A DNA stretch of 64,000 bases from Microbotryum silenes-acaulis. Taxonomy: Eukaryota > Basidiomycota > Microbotryomycetes > Microbotryales > Microbotryaceae. This document shows positions 47,497 through 59,841 of the stretch, one piece after another (the first letter of the stretch is position 1; the number at the start of each line of letters is the position of its first letter). The stretch spans positions 1,488,001 to 1,552,000 of the forward strand of contig QPFY01000006.1 of the NCBI GenBank assembly GCA_003665825.1, written 5' to 3'. The notes under the pieces were generated by a model that had not been told where the DNA came from, did no database searches, and saw only the letters and a list, made by a program, of their open reading frames with translations. The position numbers and the translations under genes were made by a program.

Positions 47497-49433
47497 CTAC
47501 TTGGCTCTGTCCATAACCTCAACATCGCATCTATACTGCCCCCGCTCATCCTGCACCAAAGCCCACAACTTTTCCCTCTTCAGAAGCTCCATCTTCGTCT
47601 TTCCCGTCGCATAATTCGCATGAACGACGCAAGGCCTCTCCCCACTTGCGAGACCACCATCAAAGTATCGCATCCCGGGCGGGAAGATGTCGTAAGGCAA
47701 GACCTCGGTCTTGATACCCCGATGGAAGGCCCTCCCATTCTGAGCAGGAATCGTCAACGAGGTTCTGTCCATCTCTGGTATGGGATTCGGACAGGTCGTT
47801 CGTTTGGATTTACTGATCGCCAAATCTTCACACATCTTCCGACGATCCCGAGCGTTGTTGGCGTAGGCTTCCGGGTCATTGATCAGATCCCTCAAAGCCC
47901 CTCCCAGTCCAGCTTCCTTGAGTAAGCCAATAATCTTGGACTCGTCGAACGATCCAAGAGTTTCCATCCATTCCTCATGCGTAAGGACGGGTAATACCGG
48001 ATCCTCATCTTCAGCCAAGAACATCGCCGGACCCAACGAGGTCCCTTGAAAAGAAGGGGCGATCGCTCGACGCAGAGTTGATAACCTCGCTTTACCTTCG
48101 GCGTCCAATTCCGCATTATCCGCTCCAATAACTTGTGCGAGACCGTCTTCGATAGATCGAAGAATCATCGCGATATGACAGATCGCTATGAATCGCCAAC
48201 CCGTTGCTGCTCCAGTTGAAGGGCTGTAATATTCCTTTGCTTCGGGGAGGGGGTTCGGAGAAGCCGAAGGGGCTTCGGCATCGCTGGTTCGAGAGTAGAT
48301 GAAGCATGCGCAAGGGGTGTAGGATAGACCGTATTGGCTGAGATGGGGTGAGTAGGGATCGGTGTCGGATGCGACGACAAAAGAGGGGTGCGAGCCCTGG
48401 GGTCGGTAGTGATGGGCGAAGAATGAGGCTGGGTTGGAGAGCCTGGGAATAGAAGATCGAGGGAGTCAGCACTGCTGTGTCATCAAGCGAGAGAACGACT
48501 TTTCAAATGCACTCACCAGACTGCATCATTATCAGCTAGCAAAACGCCTTTGACACCCACAAAGGGCTCTTCGATCAACGGCGGCTCGTTATCCCAGTCA
48601 TGGTACTCCCACTTGTCCTTCCACTCCCGCTCTTGCTGCACCCTCCACCTCGTATCAACTTGTTGCGCCTCCACCAATGCACCGACCAGTGTCGACATGA
48701 CGAGTGTCCGTTCGAGCATCAATGACTGGTAATGCAATGACCCCCATTCCAACATCTTGGCGCCGAAACCCTTCACACTCGGTCGAATCTGTCTTATCGC
48801 CGACCGTGAATTGGACTCGCTCCTCGTCGGCGGCAACAAGAGATCCATCATCCTCACAGTAGCGAACGGATCATCCCTTATAATTCGTTCAAACTCATTC
48901 CCGAGCTTCTCATCCTCCAACGTCTCATTGATATACTCCTGCGCCTCCTTTGAATCCCAATCAATCGCATCCAAATACCAAACGACGATGCCGAATTCGC
49001 TCAATTCCTCCGCGAGCGCTTGATCCGAAGTGACGATGAGAATTTTCTGCGTATCCTCGTAGAGTTGTTTGCGTCGTATGAAGGACCATCGGTCGTTGGA
49101 ATCGGTCTCGTTTCCGCTGGATTGCTCGTGCGTTGGCGAGGTCGTCCCCCACTTGGCTCTGTAGCGGAGGAAACAGAGGTAGTTGTACAGCAAGGGTTTG
49201 AAAGCTGAGGTCGCCAAGGTGACCAGAAGCGTATGTGTTGGTGGAGGTGCGAGGATGGGGAGGATCGGAAGCAGTGTCGATAGGGCGGTGTGATATGTCC
49301 TTAGTCGAGGATTCGGGGCGACGAACAACGGTGGATGGGTCGCGTTCGACGTGTCAGTTGACGACGAACATGAAGCTCCGATGCAGAGTTGCAGGAGAGC
49401 GATGAGTGAGACCGGTAAAGTGTGAAGCCGCAT
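47497..49433 (-). CDS. Secretory-pathway glycosyltransferase-like protein (nucleotide-diphospho-sugar transferase family)
   Basis: Two exons (48517-49433, 47497-48442) give 620 residues. A signal peptide at 1-22 (MRLHTLPVSLIALLQLCIG) predicts entry into the ER. Two family blocks are recognisable: the metal/sugar-nucleotide motif GVLLADNDAVW-LSNPASFF, rebuilt across the intron, and the C-terminal CVVHANYATGKTKMELLKRE, which follows a Gly/Phe region (PPGMRYFDGG). Both match the order in PF03407-type transferases, where an Asp-x-Asp pair sits before a VHxNY motif. The first 250 residues hold the expected Rossmann-like start (ILIVTSDQALAEEL). The middle, near residues 370-420, carries a loop without family features. 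Acceptor and donor sugar are unknown. The gene is divergent from the FAH-family gene across 190 bp. Confidence 0.75.
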
Positions 49434-49623
49434 CTTCGGAGAGTTTCGGAGAGATTCAAGTCGTCGTTAGGGGCCTGAATCGGACTCCGAGACGCGAAAG
49501 GAGGTGAAAGATCGCGAGCCACGCTTTTGAGACCATCGTGCTCCGGCCGGGGAGCTCCGCAATCCGACTCTGCCGCCAGTTCTGTCCTCGATTTATCCCT
49601 CCCTCTTTCCTCATCCCTCTTTC

Positions 49624-51057
49624 ATGCTCTTCAGTCCTACCCCTCTGAGACAGCTCCGGTCTACCTTTTCTGCTCTCCGTAAACGAACCATGACGACCAC
49701 CCCCACCTCTCAATGGTCCCGTCTCGTTCGATTCATTCCCTCCTCTTCCCCACATGGATCCTCCTCGCCGATGATCGGTGAACCCGTCGACGCAGCTCTC
49801 GATATTGGTCGAGCGATCTACGAAGCCAAAGAACCGGTCAAAGTCAAGTTGTATTCCGGTAAATCGGTCTTGAATGCTGGTCAAGCTACAGGGGAAGAGG
49901 TGGAGATTGGCGAGTTGTTAAGTCCGTTGGGTCAGGAGGAGGTGGGGACCATTCGATGCATGTCAGTCACTTTTCCTTCTCAGCGTTCTGTACTACCGCT
50001 CCGTCCGGAGTCCCCAAGTCTCGCCGCTATATGAACCTGAACGACTTTGATAGAAATTCGCTTCGAGTCTAGTCATTCCTAACCTCCTCAATCATCTCCC
50101 TTTCCCCCCCACCTGCCAACACTGCAGCGGCCTCAACTACCGCAAGCACGCCGAAGAAGCCTCTCTCCCCATCCCTACCGTCCCCATCCTATTCCTCAAA
50201 CCCTCGACCTCCCTAACCGGTTCTCACCCTTCCAAAATCATCATCCCACATTCCGTCATTGACGACGAAGCGGCCGATTACGAATCCGAATTGGTCGTCG
50301 TAATAGGCAAAGATTGTAAAGATGTTAAAGAGGAGGAGGCTTTGGATTATGTATTGGGATATACGGCGGGGAATGATGTTTCGTCCAGAAAGGTGAGTTT
50401 CTTCAGATAACAAAGAACGAGGATCGTCCTTTTGGGGGGGGGGGGGGGGGGGGCGTCGACTGATTGTATTTGCTCGACCGACTCTGGCAGGTGCAATTCG
50501 AACAATCTCAATGGTGCTTCTCGAAAGGATTCGATACGGCATGCCCCATTGGTTCGTCAGCAAATGACACCAGACTATACCAAAATTGATGGTACTTTTT
50601 TCCTCAACTCCTACATTCTAATTCTACCTCCAGGCCCCGTGATCGTTTCGACGTCTTCGATTCCGGACCCTAGTAAACTCTTCATCAAAGGTCACAAGAC
50701 TAACCCCGATGGTCAAACCAAGACGCTACAAGATAGTCCTCTCAAGTAAGTCCGCACATTTTTTTTCCAACAAAAAACCAAAAATAATAATATCATAATC
50801 TCTCTCCCTACTAACCCCTACGCTCACTTTAAAAAAATACCAGTGATCTCATTTTCTCGATCCCTATAATCATCGCCTTCCTCTCAAGAGGTACGACTCT
50901 CAAAGCCGGTACGATCATCCTAACCGGAACGCCAAGTGGTATAGGTTTCTTCTATGAACCTAAAGAGATTCTGGTTCATGGTTCGATTTTTAAGGTCGAA
51001 GTGAGTGGGGGTATTGGTAGTTTGATCAATGAGGTCGTTGAGGAAGGGAAAGTATAA
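49624..51057 (+). CDS. Fumarylacetoacetate hydrolase (FAH) family enzyme, acylpyruvase-like (FAHD1 type)
   Basis: FAH-family enzymes cleave C-C bonds in beta-diketo acids or decarboxylate oxaloacetate using a divalent metal. Five exons (49624-49961, 50128-50392, 50491-50551, 50634-50745, 50844-51057) give 329 residues. Core blocks: IGLNYRKHAEEASLPIPTVP, LFLKPSTSLTG, then YESELVVVIGKDCKDV carrying the metal-binding acids, LGYTAGNDVSSRKVQFEQSQ, WCFSKGFDTACPIGPVI and ILTGTPSGIGFF. Length and spacing fit the FAHD1/FAHD2 group rather than true tyrosine-pathway FAH. Translation from 49624 gives an Arg/Ser-rich leader (LRQLRSTFSALRKR) that could be a mitochondrial presequence. A second ATG at 49690 gives a form without it, so dual targeting is possible. 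Intron 2 contains a 20-nt G run. Confidence 0.87.
50434..50453 (+). repeat. 20-nt poly-G run inside an intron of the FAH-family gene
   Basis: An uninterrupted G run on the coding strand, within intron 50393-50490. Confidence 0.9.
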
Positions 51058-51294
51058 GCCTGGGTTTTGCTTGGCAAAAGTGTGGGGTGACATTTTGAGG
51101 AAGAAATGAGATTTTCGGTGTTGATTTGAGTTATATCACATTCCGTTTGAAAAAGACAGATTGAGTTTCTTTGAACAAAGAACGCAAAGGCAGAGTAGCA
51201 AGATATCGCAAAGCGTAATCTAAAGTTTGGAGATGAACTCGACACCCTCTGCGATCGACGAGAACCGAAAGCGATCAGCCAGCCATCCGAAGTG

Positions 51295-53220
51295 TTAAGC
51301 CAATCCCGACGGACGAACCACTCCTAACTCACTCGTGATCGAACCTCCCAATTCACCCGTCACGGCTTTCATCAAGCCCTTCTCGAATTCACTCATCGAA
51401 CCCAAAGGTAACAACTTTTCAGCACCATTGGGACCCAATTCGACACGAACGGCGAAAAAATCCAAAGGCGTTCCAATCTCCTTTTGCAACTTGGCGTCCT
51501 CCTTGACGTAAACATACGTAGGTTCAATCACTCCCTTCTTTCCCTTGAAAGCGGCATCGATTAACCTCTCGACGAACTTGTATCCAGCATAAGCCATGGA
51601 TAAAGTAGCGGATCCTGCACCGGCTTTGGCTTGAACTACTTCGTCACCACCTTGTTGGATGCGGGTGATCAATTTGGACAACTTGTCTTGATCGTTCAAG
51701 AGCGATGAAGGTAAGGCGGGCTCGGATTGCGAGAGGAGCGGTAGGATCGTCACGCCAGAGTGACCACCGATGACCGGGATCGTGTACTTGGGACCATGGG
51801 TCGGCTCACCGATTGCTTGGGCCGACATGGTCGACGATCGAACGACGTCCAACGTGGTGACACCAAAGACGCTATGAGAACCCAGGTGTGAGTTGGGCGG
51901 CCAGAGATTGTTAATAGTGACAGTGCAGTGTTGTGCTCACCGCTTGGGATCAAAGACGTTGGCGTTCTTGAAGACCTCGGCAGCGATGGGGACCTGTGAC
52001 AAAAAAGGACGAATGCGCGGTGAGTTTCAACTGATGAGGGGACGTAGGTCTCACTTTCGACACTCACCGTCGAGTTGACGGGGTTGGAGATGATCTGAAT
52101 CGCGCGCAATGTCAATGCGCTGAGTCAGGTCTCGTGGTCAATGCAGTAAGGTGTCGCCGATAGATCACTTACGCAGACGAAAGCCTTGGGGCAGGTCTCG
52201 GCGATGGCGGTGGCGAGGTCACGGACGATGCCGGCGTTGATGTTGAACAAGTCATCGCGGGTCACTGCGAATCGATGGTGTATTTAGGTCAGTTCAAGGT
52301 GCAGGCTGCTCGGGAAGCTGATGGTGGTGATCACTTACTGCCGGGCTACGAGGTCGTCAAGAGCATCGCCATCAAGAGTTGGCGCGATTGAGCAGTGTAG
52401 TAGATGCAAGAACAGAGTCAGTCGAGGAGTACAGGAAAGGCCCCTTCTCGAATGGGGTTGTACGCTCCGTGGCCAGCCGAGGAGGAAATTCGGAGTTCCG
52501 GGGATGGGATAGATGGTGACATCCCGACTCTCTCCGGGTTCGGGCGGGCACGGGGGCGCTCACTCCCCCCTTTGGCGGTGAATGACGGAGGCGTGCATCG
52601 ACGTGGGAATCAAAAGAAAAAAAACTGACCTTGCGGGGAACACCAGCGGGGATAACGACGACCTGGGCGTCCTTCAAGGCGTGCTTGAGTCCATCGTCGT
52701 CCTTGGTATAACCGGTCGTGACCGCGGGACTGTCGACGTGGGAGATGTCGGCAGCGACACCTGGAGGAGGGGAAGAGTAACGGGATGACGGGGGTGAGTC
52801 ACAGCAGTTGACGAAGCAAGAGTGTGCTCGTTTCTACGTACCCTTCACGACGGGAACGACGTCGAACAAGGCCAATTCGGTGACGGCAGCGTTCTACGGT
52901 CGCAGCGGGCGGAGAGCGGGAGAGGGGAGGGCGGGGGGAACCCAACACCGTCGTCAGTTACCAAAGAAGCGTTACTCCGGACTGGTCGAGTAGAAAAGAA
53001 CGTACCTGCTTGAGCAAGAGAGCAAGCGGTTGTCCGATACCACCAGCGGCACCGAGCAGAGCGACCTGCAACGGAGAAGCGCACCCCCGAACGACGACCG
53101 GGGTAACACGTAACACGTACCACGTACCACGTTGGGTCAGCTGCCGAGAGGGGCCCACCACTCGCTCGTAGAGTGGGTGAAACAGCTTGGCGAGGGAGAA
53201 CTCACTTTGAGTCTGGGCAT
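51295..53220 (-). CDS. NAD-dependent malate dehydrogenase
   Basis: Malate dehydrogenase interconverts malate and oxaloacetate with NAD. Nine exons give 337 residues, the normal length: 53206-53220, 53006-53065, 52842-52893, 52630-52760, 52339-52345, 52173-52264, 52068-52094, 51941-51993 and 51295-51871. Motifs: [20 protein letters not shown] (nucleotide fold), [32 protein letters not shown] with the substrate-binding arginines, [37 protein letters not shown], and the catalytic histidine in [15 protein letters not shown]. The arginine motif can only be rebuilt if a 7-nt exon (CCCGGCA, 52339-52345) is included. The first coding exon is 15 nt. There is no organelle presequence and no SKL-type end, so a cytosolic form is most likely. 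The gene is divergent from APC1. Confidence 0.92.
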
Positions 53221-53502
53221 GTTTGTAAAGTGAAGTAGTTGGAGTTGGTGTGGGTGTAAGAGGGTGGAGGTGGTGAGAGTCCGAAGCGCAAGTGGCGCGC
53301 CCGATCAGAAGCTTCGGGCTCGGGAGGGCTCTGGCTGGCTTGGGCACGGCTTAGGCACGGCTTAGGCACGGCTTAGGCCAGCTTTTGAGCTTGGACCGCT
53401 GCAACAGCCGGCTCGGGGAGCGAGTGGCGGCGGCCTCAACGCGGTCGTACGGAAGGGAAGCTCCCTCCCTCCACCGCTTGCGGCCAGACCAAACCAACCG
53501 AA
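53221..53502. promoter_or_regulatory. Divergent promoter between malate dehydrogenase and APC1
   Basis: These 282 bp separate two start codons facing away from each other. Near the middle are three 11-bp repeats, listed separately. I see no clear TATA box. Confidence 0.5.
53344..53376 (+). repeat. Three 11-bp tandem units of GCACGGCTTAG
   Basis: Three perfect head-to-tail 11-bp units in the shared promoter. A partial match (GGCACGGCTT preceded by TTG) begins the array. The period matches one DNA turn, so any site in the unit would face the same side of the helix. Confidence 0.9.
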
Positions 53503-56500
53503 ATGCTCGCATTCGCCGTACCGAGGCTCGATCCTGACCCTTTCACTTTGCTGGGTGGATCACCACCGCTCGCATCAACCTCGGCGTCCCATTCGCGACG
53601 CGACGATCGCTCAACAGCCGCGACGTCGACGCGTTCGAGCTACTTGGACCGCCTCGTGCAGCTCTCGCGTCGAGCAGAAGCGCCGGCCTCCTCATGGTCC
53701 TCATCTACCCACTTGTTCGTTGCGTCCCCAGAGTCCTCGTCAGCCATCGAGCACCTGTCCTGGTCCGGTCATCGCGTCGTGCACTCCTCGGGGTCCTCGA
53801 TCGTTCGCACATACTCTTTCCCCCACGCCGTCGTACGACAGGCAGTATTCGCTCAGCTTCCCACCCGAGCCACAAATCACCAATATTGCATCAACAGGTC
53901 GGGCGCGTCATCATCCTCATCCTCGTCCAGGACCATGGCTGCCGGACCAGATCGACACGCTGCCCTTTTCGGCCCTTTCCAACCTGCTCCTCCGATGCCA
54001 TGGACTGACGACCCTCTACCCTTACCCCTACATCCACCCGAACCCACATTGGAGAACGAACAAGAAAATTTGGCAACCCAACAAGTCCTCGAACGACATT
54101 TGCTCGTTTCCCTTTCGACCGACGAACTGTACGTTTACCCACTCGCACCGACGGGAGCTGGACCATGGATCGTCCCTCTCACTTTGGCCCCACCCGAATC
54201 TTCCCCACCTTCTTCGACCCATCCCCCATCAGGGGAGGAACATAAGATGTGGTCCCTACCCCGCGGCGTCTTGATCGAAACCAAGGGAGCGCACTGGGAT
54301 ACGCTCGACGATGTCAAACACTCGATCAAACGCATCCAAGACCCAGAACCCACAACAACGCCCCTGCGACCGCACAAGATCGTTCAGGTTCTCCCTCTCA
54401 ACATGGACGATCGCGCCTTCCTCGTCACAATCAACACGGTCGAGTCCAAGCTCGACGTGTGGAGCTGCACCCGATCGAATCTCGACAAGCCAAAAGAATC
54501 TTCGACAAAGGCTAAAGCGCGAGTCAGGTCCGACTTGACGGCGCGCCGCTCGATGATCCTTCCTGGACTAGAGGAAATGGCTCACCATGATCCTGCAACC
54601 AGTGATCGAGTAGGATCGAAGCGCAAGAGGAACGGTTCGATCGCTGCTACTGCGCCTCGGATGAGCGTTGGCTCATCGTCGCTGGCCGCGGGGGCTTCGA
54701 CTTCCGTCAATCGACGCATCTCTCTCTCCGCTCCACCGACATCTTCGTACGCCGCAGAAGCGAATGAGGAACACCTTCTCATGGAAGCGTTGGCTGCTTC
54801 GCACGCTTCAGGATCGGTCGGCATGCGACGCAATACGACGAATGCTTCCTCGGCAGGGCTGGCCCACGAGAATCGACGGACGTCTCTCACACGGAACGAG
54901 CTGAGCGTGACCATGGATCGGATGGCACTCGGCCAAGGTGGAGGTTCAAGCCAAGGTCATGTTCTAACGACCGTCGGCGCAATCACCGGAGATGCGGGTG
55001 ATCGCACATGGTTCAACCCGGTGCTAGGTGCCGACGTCGAAGGCCTGTTGGAGGAGCGAGAAACGAGTGAATGGGTCGTCGAGAAGAAGTGGGGGATGGC
55101 TTTCTCAAACAGCCATGGACCGTACGTGTTATTCCTCGCCCTGGTATAGGAGCTCATATCCTGATGTCTGACTCTCAATGTCCACCCCTGCAGGTCCGTC
55201 TTTGATGACATACAAGCCTTCCTCTTCGACACCCGACGGGACAAGTCGATGCTCGCTATTCTTCTGCCCCAGAGCCAGACTCTACTCTACCTTTCCGTCG
55301 ACGCGCATTCAGTCGCACCGATACGTCAAACCTCGGCCACACACGCATGTGTCGTCTCTCACTTACGAGGCAATGGTGTGAAAGATCTCTTGGTCAAGCA
55401 ACCAGGTGCGCAGGGATGGAGAATCGCGCATGTTCAGGGTCATGACGAGCCCATCACCTTCAATGGCCGAATCGGAGAAGGGCCTATCCGAAAGCTCGAG
55501 GGCAATGGTAGTGGTCACGTCTGCGTCACTACTCTGGACGGCACTCGATCGCTCGTAAAGCTCCCTACGAATGAACTACTTCGCGAAGATTTGACGAGGA
55601 CCTGTTTGCAGGCGCTCAGCCTCACGTTGTCAACGGACCAGTTCGTCTCACTCGAGCGCAAGGTTCGCGTCACATGTCGAAGAGACCGGTCAGGGGCATG
55701 GGCAGCGTTCACCGCTGTACTGCTGCGACAGGGTGAAGTGGAACTTTTTGGAAACCACCGGGATGCCGCCACCGTGATCATCCAAGCTACGAATGATGCG
55801 CCCAACGACCCGGTACTCGGTGTGTTTCGCAGCTTGCGGTCGGCCACGGTCGCACCATCGAACGCTCGTCAGATCGCCTCACCACTTGATGCAACCGAAA
55901 GGGAGGATCTAAAAGTAGTCGTCGCAACGCTTCATCTCGTCGCCGAGGATCTCAAGCTGTCGACGTTAAAGATGGACGAATGCAAAAGGCTCAGCCAATT
56001 GGTTTTCTCATTGGCTGCGACATTGGGTCTGGAGGAATGGGTCGATGTCTACCGACGGTCTTTGGGGATCCCCTCGGATGAGACGGCGTACAGTACGTTC
56101 GCAGCTCGTCTCGTACAAAACAAGCTCACCACGCTGATCTCTTTCATGCACACAGATGTGACACTTGCAGGTCAGCTCTCGCCACTGCCTCGATCGCCAC
56201 CAAGAGTATTGGATCAGCTTGCCATCCTCCTGCGAGGCACCGCCTCGTCGGATTCAATCTTGCCACTTCGTCGGTCATGGTGTACGCTTCCCGGTATTGC
56301 CAACCAGTTCGGTACCGACGGCTCCTACTTTTATGGCGCTCTGAAGCCTCATCCAGTCCAAACGATCGACTCGCTATTCCAGCTTTTTACGACCCTCGTC
56401 GAATCCCACGACCCAAACAAAACCCCACTCTTGCGTTCTAAACCCGTCGTCGAACGTATGGTCGCGTTGGGTATCGATGCTGCAGCCCTCGATCGTCTTG

Positions 56501-59500
56501 CTCTTGGGGTGGGCATGGTGTTGAGAGAGGCGGTTAGAGCTTGCCAGAGTGCTGCACCGGCTGGAATGGGCGAGAAGGCGTACGAGCTGATCAGGAGACC
56601 CGATTTGGCGCGACAAGGAAGAGGGCCGGAGCGAGATGCGACTGACGGGCACAAGGAGGTAAGAAATAATTCACCTTAGATGGAGTGCATAGTACAGCGG
56701 CTGAACTGAACTTTTCATGACTGTGGCCAGCTCGCGAGTTTGAGTGTTTCCATAACGATCGACCAAATCGCACAGACGATAAAGGCAGGCAAGGCCACGA
56801 GTTTATTCCTTTCGAGCCACCCGTCCGCCAACAGAGACGACCTTGCCGTCAGCACCTCGAACGCGGTCAGGTTCAACGAGGACCGGCGTCTAGAAGAGGT
56901 CATGCGTATGCTGCAATTTGTGGACCCCGTCACTATTGGCGGAGATCGGGCCGACCGAACCCTCGACCAGCTCACACCTCAGACGCAACAATCGCTCCTG
57001 CTCTACCTCTCACATCGAACGCTCGCTCTTCCCGTTGGCTATGCGATGTTCACGTACCGCACCAATTCGGGACCGCCCACGGATGCTGTGACGATTCCGT
57101 CCATCAATACGTCTGCGCGCATCTTGCCAATGCCTTCGCCCGTCTCACTCGTCGAAAAGGAGCCTCGCGACAGCGGCGGAACAGGTCAGGGCGAGCGTTT
57201 CGAGTGGCCAAACTTCCATGCCGGTGTCGCTGCGGCGTTGCAGTACCAAGCTGCTTCCACAACGAGCTCTGTTGGTCCTATGAACGATTTCGGTTTCGAC
57301 GCCTCGCACATCTCCTTCAACAAGCCCGCCGAACTCGATTCGAAGCATGCCGGGTTCCTGTTTGGACTTGGTCTTTCGGGGCACTTGAGCAAGATCGCGT
57401 TCAACCAAGTGTTTGAATATCTCCGGATGAAGCACGATCCGACCTCGATAGGGCTCTTGTTGGGATTGGCCGCGACCTATCTCGGAACATGCGACCCCAA
57501 GGTCACGAGCCTTCTCTCGGTCCACTTGGCGGCTCTGCATCCACCCAACTCGTCGACACTGAACGTCTCGGGTATGACGCAAGCCGCTTCGCTACTTGGT
57601 CTGGGGTTGTTGCATCTTGGGTCTTCGAAACGTACACTTGCGGACGTGATGGTTAGGGAATTGTGCGCAATTCACGTGACGACCACCGAGGACGCTGCGG
57701 CATGTAGAGAAGCGTACGCTTTATCCGCAGGTTTTTCGTTCGGCCTCATCATGCTCGCGAGCGGTACGAACGCGGAAGCCACACCGGGAGAGGTGGCACT
57801 GCTCAAGACGTTGAAGGCACTCGTTACCGGAGAATCGCATCGACCTCTCCCCACGCCTGCTGGGTCAACGTCCAAAGCGTACAACGTCACCGATATCAAC
57901 GTGACCAGCTCAGCAGCGACAATTGCACTAGCATTCATGTACCTCCGCACCGAGCGCCACGACGTCGCTTCCTTGCTCGAGATACCAGACACCCCTCGTC
58001 GCCTCGATTACGTTCGCGCTGATCTTCTTCTCGTACGCACATTAGCCAGAGCGATGATCCTCTGGAACCGTATTCAACTCTCCAAGACGTGGGTTGAATC
58101 CCACGTACCGATGTTCATCTCCCAAGCTGTCGAAACGGCGAAGCAGAAGGGCGTTGCAGCGGATGCGGATCTCGAGACTTCGAGATGGAGCATCATTGCC
58201 GGTGCATGCTTTGCGATCGGACTCAAGTTTGCAGGAACAGCGGCCGCGGAGGCCCACGGGACTTTGATTCACTACCTGGATCGATTGACGAGAGCGGCTT
58301 ATACCAAAGGTGAGAGCTGAGAGCGAGCTAGCGTCGACTGTTTTTTGAAGGCAGGTGCTAACCCCACTTTGCCAAATTGCGCAGCTCCGACCGTACAAGC
58401 CAAGATCAGACGCCACGCGATCCGGTCGTGCTTGTCCATTGTGGCGGTCGCGTTGTCGATGGTCATGGCAGGAACGGGGGAGATCAACGTCTTGCGTCGC
58501 CTACGCGTCGCCCACGGTCATTTCGGTGAGGGTGTCACGTACGGCACGCACCTTGCCTCACACATGGCACTGGGGCTGCTGTGCGCCGGCTCCGGTCAAT
58601 ACACCCTAGGGACCTCAAACACCGCGATTGCAGCACTTGTCATCTCGTTCTTCCCCGCCTTTCCACCCACGCCCGGTGAGAACCGTTCCCATCTGCAAGC
58701 CTACAGGCATCTGTGGACCATTGCCGTCGAACCGCGCTGCCTCGTAGCCCGGGATATCGACACGGGCGATTCGACTTTCTTACCCGTACGATTACGTTTG
58801 GTCGACCCTATGTCGACTTCGACCGCCGGTGCGCAGTCCGAAGTGCGCGCCAAACAACTGGTCGCGCCTACATTGATCCCCGAACTAAAGCTGATTCAGA
58901 CCATTCAAGTCGATACACCGCGGTACTGGTCTTTTGCTCTCAATCTAACTTCGCCTTCGTCGGCGCACCAACGTGAGGCATTTTTGGCCGATCACACTAC
59001 ACTTTGGGTCAAACGACGTACAGGTCACTTATCGTATGCTCAAGATCCCCGAGGTGTCCGCTCAATTTTTACGCGTTCAAAGTCCGAGACTGGATCGGCC
59101 GTGCTTGACTTTGGTCGGACCGTACGTCTACTGTCACCTTCTTCTGCGGGATTACAAGAATTCGTCAACAGTTTTTCAGACGATGTCGAAGCTTTAGCAA
59201 TGGTTTCGTACATCTGCGACCCTTCTTCAACGCGGTACAAGCCACCGACTGAATTCGAAGCTTTCGCTTCAACGGTTTTGCTCGAATGTCTCACTCGGGA
59301 CAAGAAAGACCTGGTCGGGGTTTATCATGGTCTCTTCCACGCCAAACAACTTGAAGAAGGGTACGGCAAAATTTGGGCACAAGAACAAATCAGTTTTATC
59401 GTTGATTTGTACGGTAATAAAGTCTTTGGGACTTGGTTCGGGGATGGGAAAACTTCTTCGGTGAAAAGGACTACTTCAAAGACTGGGTCGACGCCCTCTG

Positions 59501-59841
59501 TCAAGGAAAAACTTTTTCGATCTACTTTTATTGATTACCTCGCTCAACCTCCAAAGTCCGTGGTTTCCCAAGCCGACGATTCTTCCTCATCGCTCAGGGA
59601 TTACGTCCTTCATGGCACCTGGCCCTCGGACCCAATTCAAGCCCAAGCGTTCTCACTTTACCTCGTGCACCACCGCGCGCCTTCTCTCTCTGTTTTGAAA
59701 CAGTTGTCGCAAGTCGTACGGACGGATCGGGAGAATGTCGAACTGCGCTTGATGACGATGGGGAAGATACTGGAGGAGAGAACGGGGATGCCGATTTGGA
59801 GTGATGAATTTGGCAAGAGTTTGATTGAGGCTTGGTTGTAG
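53503..59841 (+). CDS. APC1: Anaphase-promoting complex subunit 1
   Basis: Apc1 is the largest scaffold subunit of the APC/C, the ubiquitin ligase that drives exit from mitosis. Four exons (53503-55121, 55194-56658, 56731-58309, 58385-59841) give 2039 residues. The N-terminal half is a WD40-like domain; YSFPHAVVRQAVF and KKWGMAFSNSHGP-SVFDDIQ are recognisable, and a long Ser-rich disordered loop lies at about 340-480. The second half has the PC (proteasome/cyclosome) repeats: GFLFGLGLSGHLSKI, SIGLLLGLAATYLGTCDPKV, SLLGLGLLHLGSSKRTLADV and HMALGLLCAGSGQYTLGTSN, followed by the block LWTIAVEPRCLVARDIDTGD. For exon 4 two acceptors keep frame, 58354 and 58384; I chose the second. All phases agree over 6.1 kb of coding sequence. 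Confidence 0.92.

Noticed and set aside
31500..53220. A metabolic gene cluster including permease, glycosyltransferase-like, FAH-family and malate dehydrogenase genes
   Set aside because: The genes are interleaved with SET2, JMJD5-like and other housekeeping genes on both strands and share no clear pathway.
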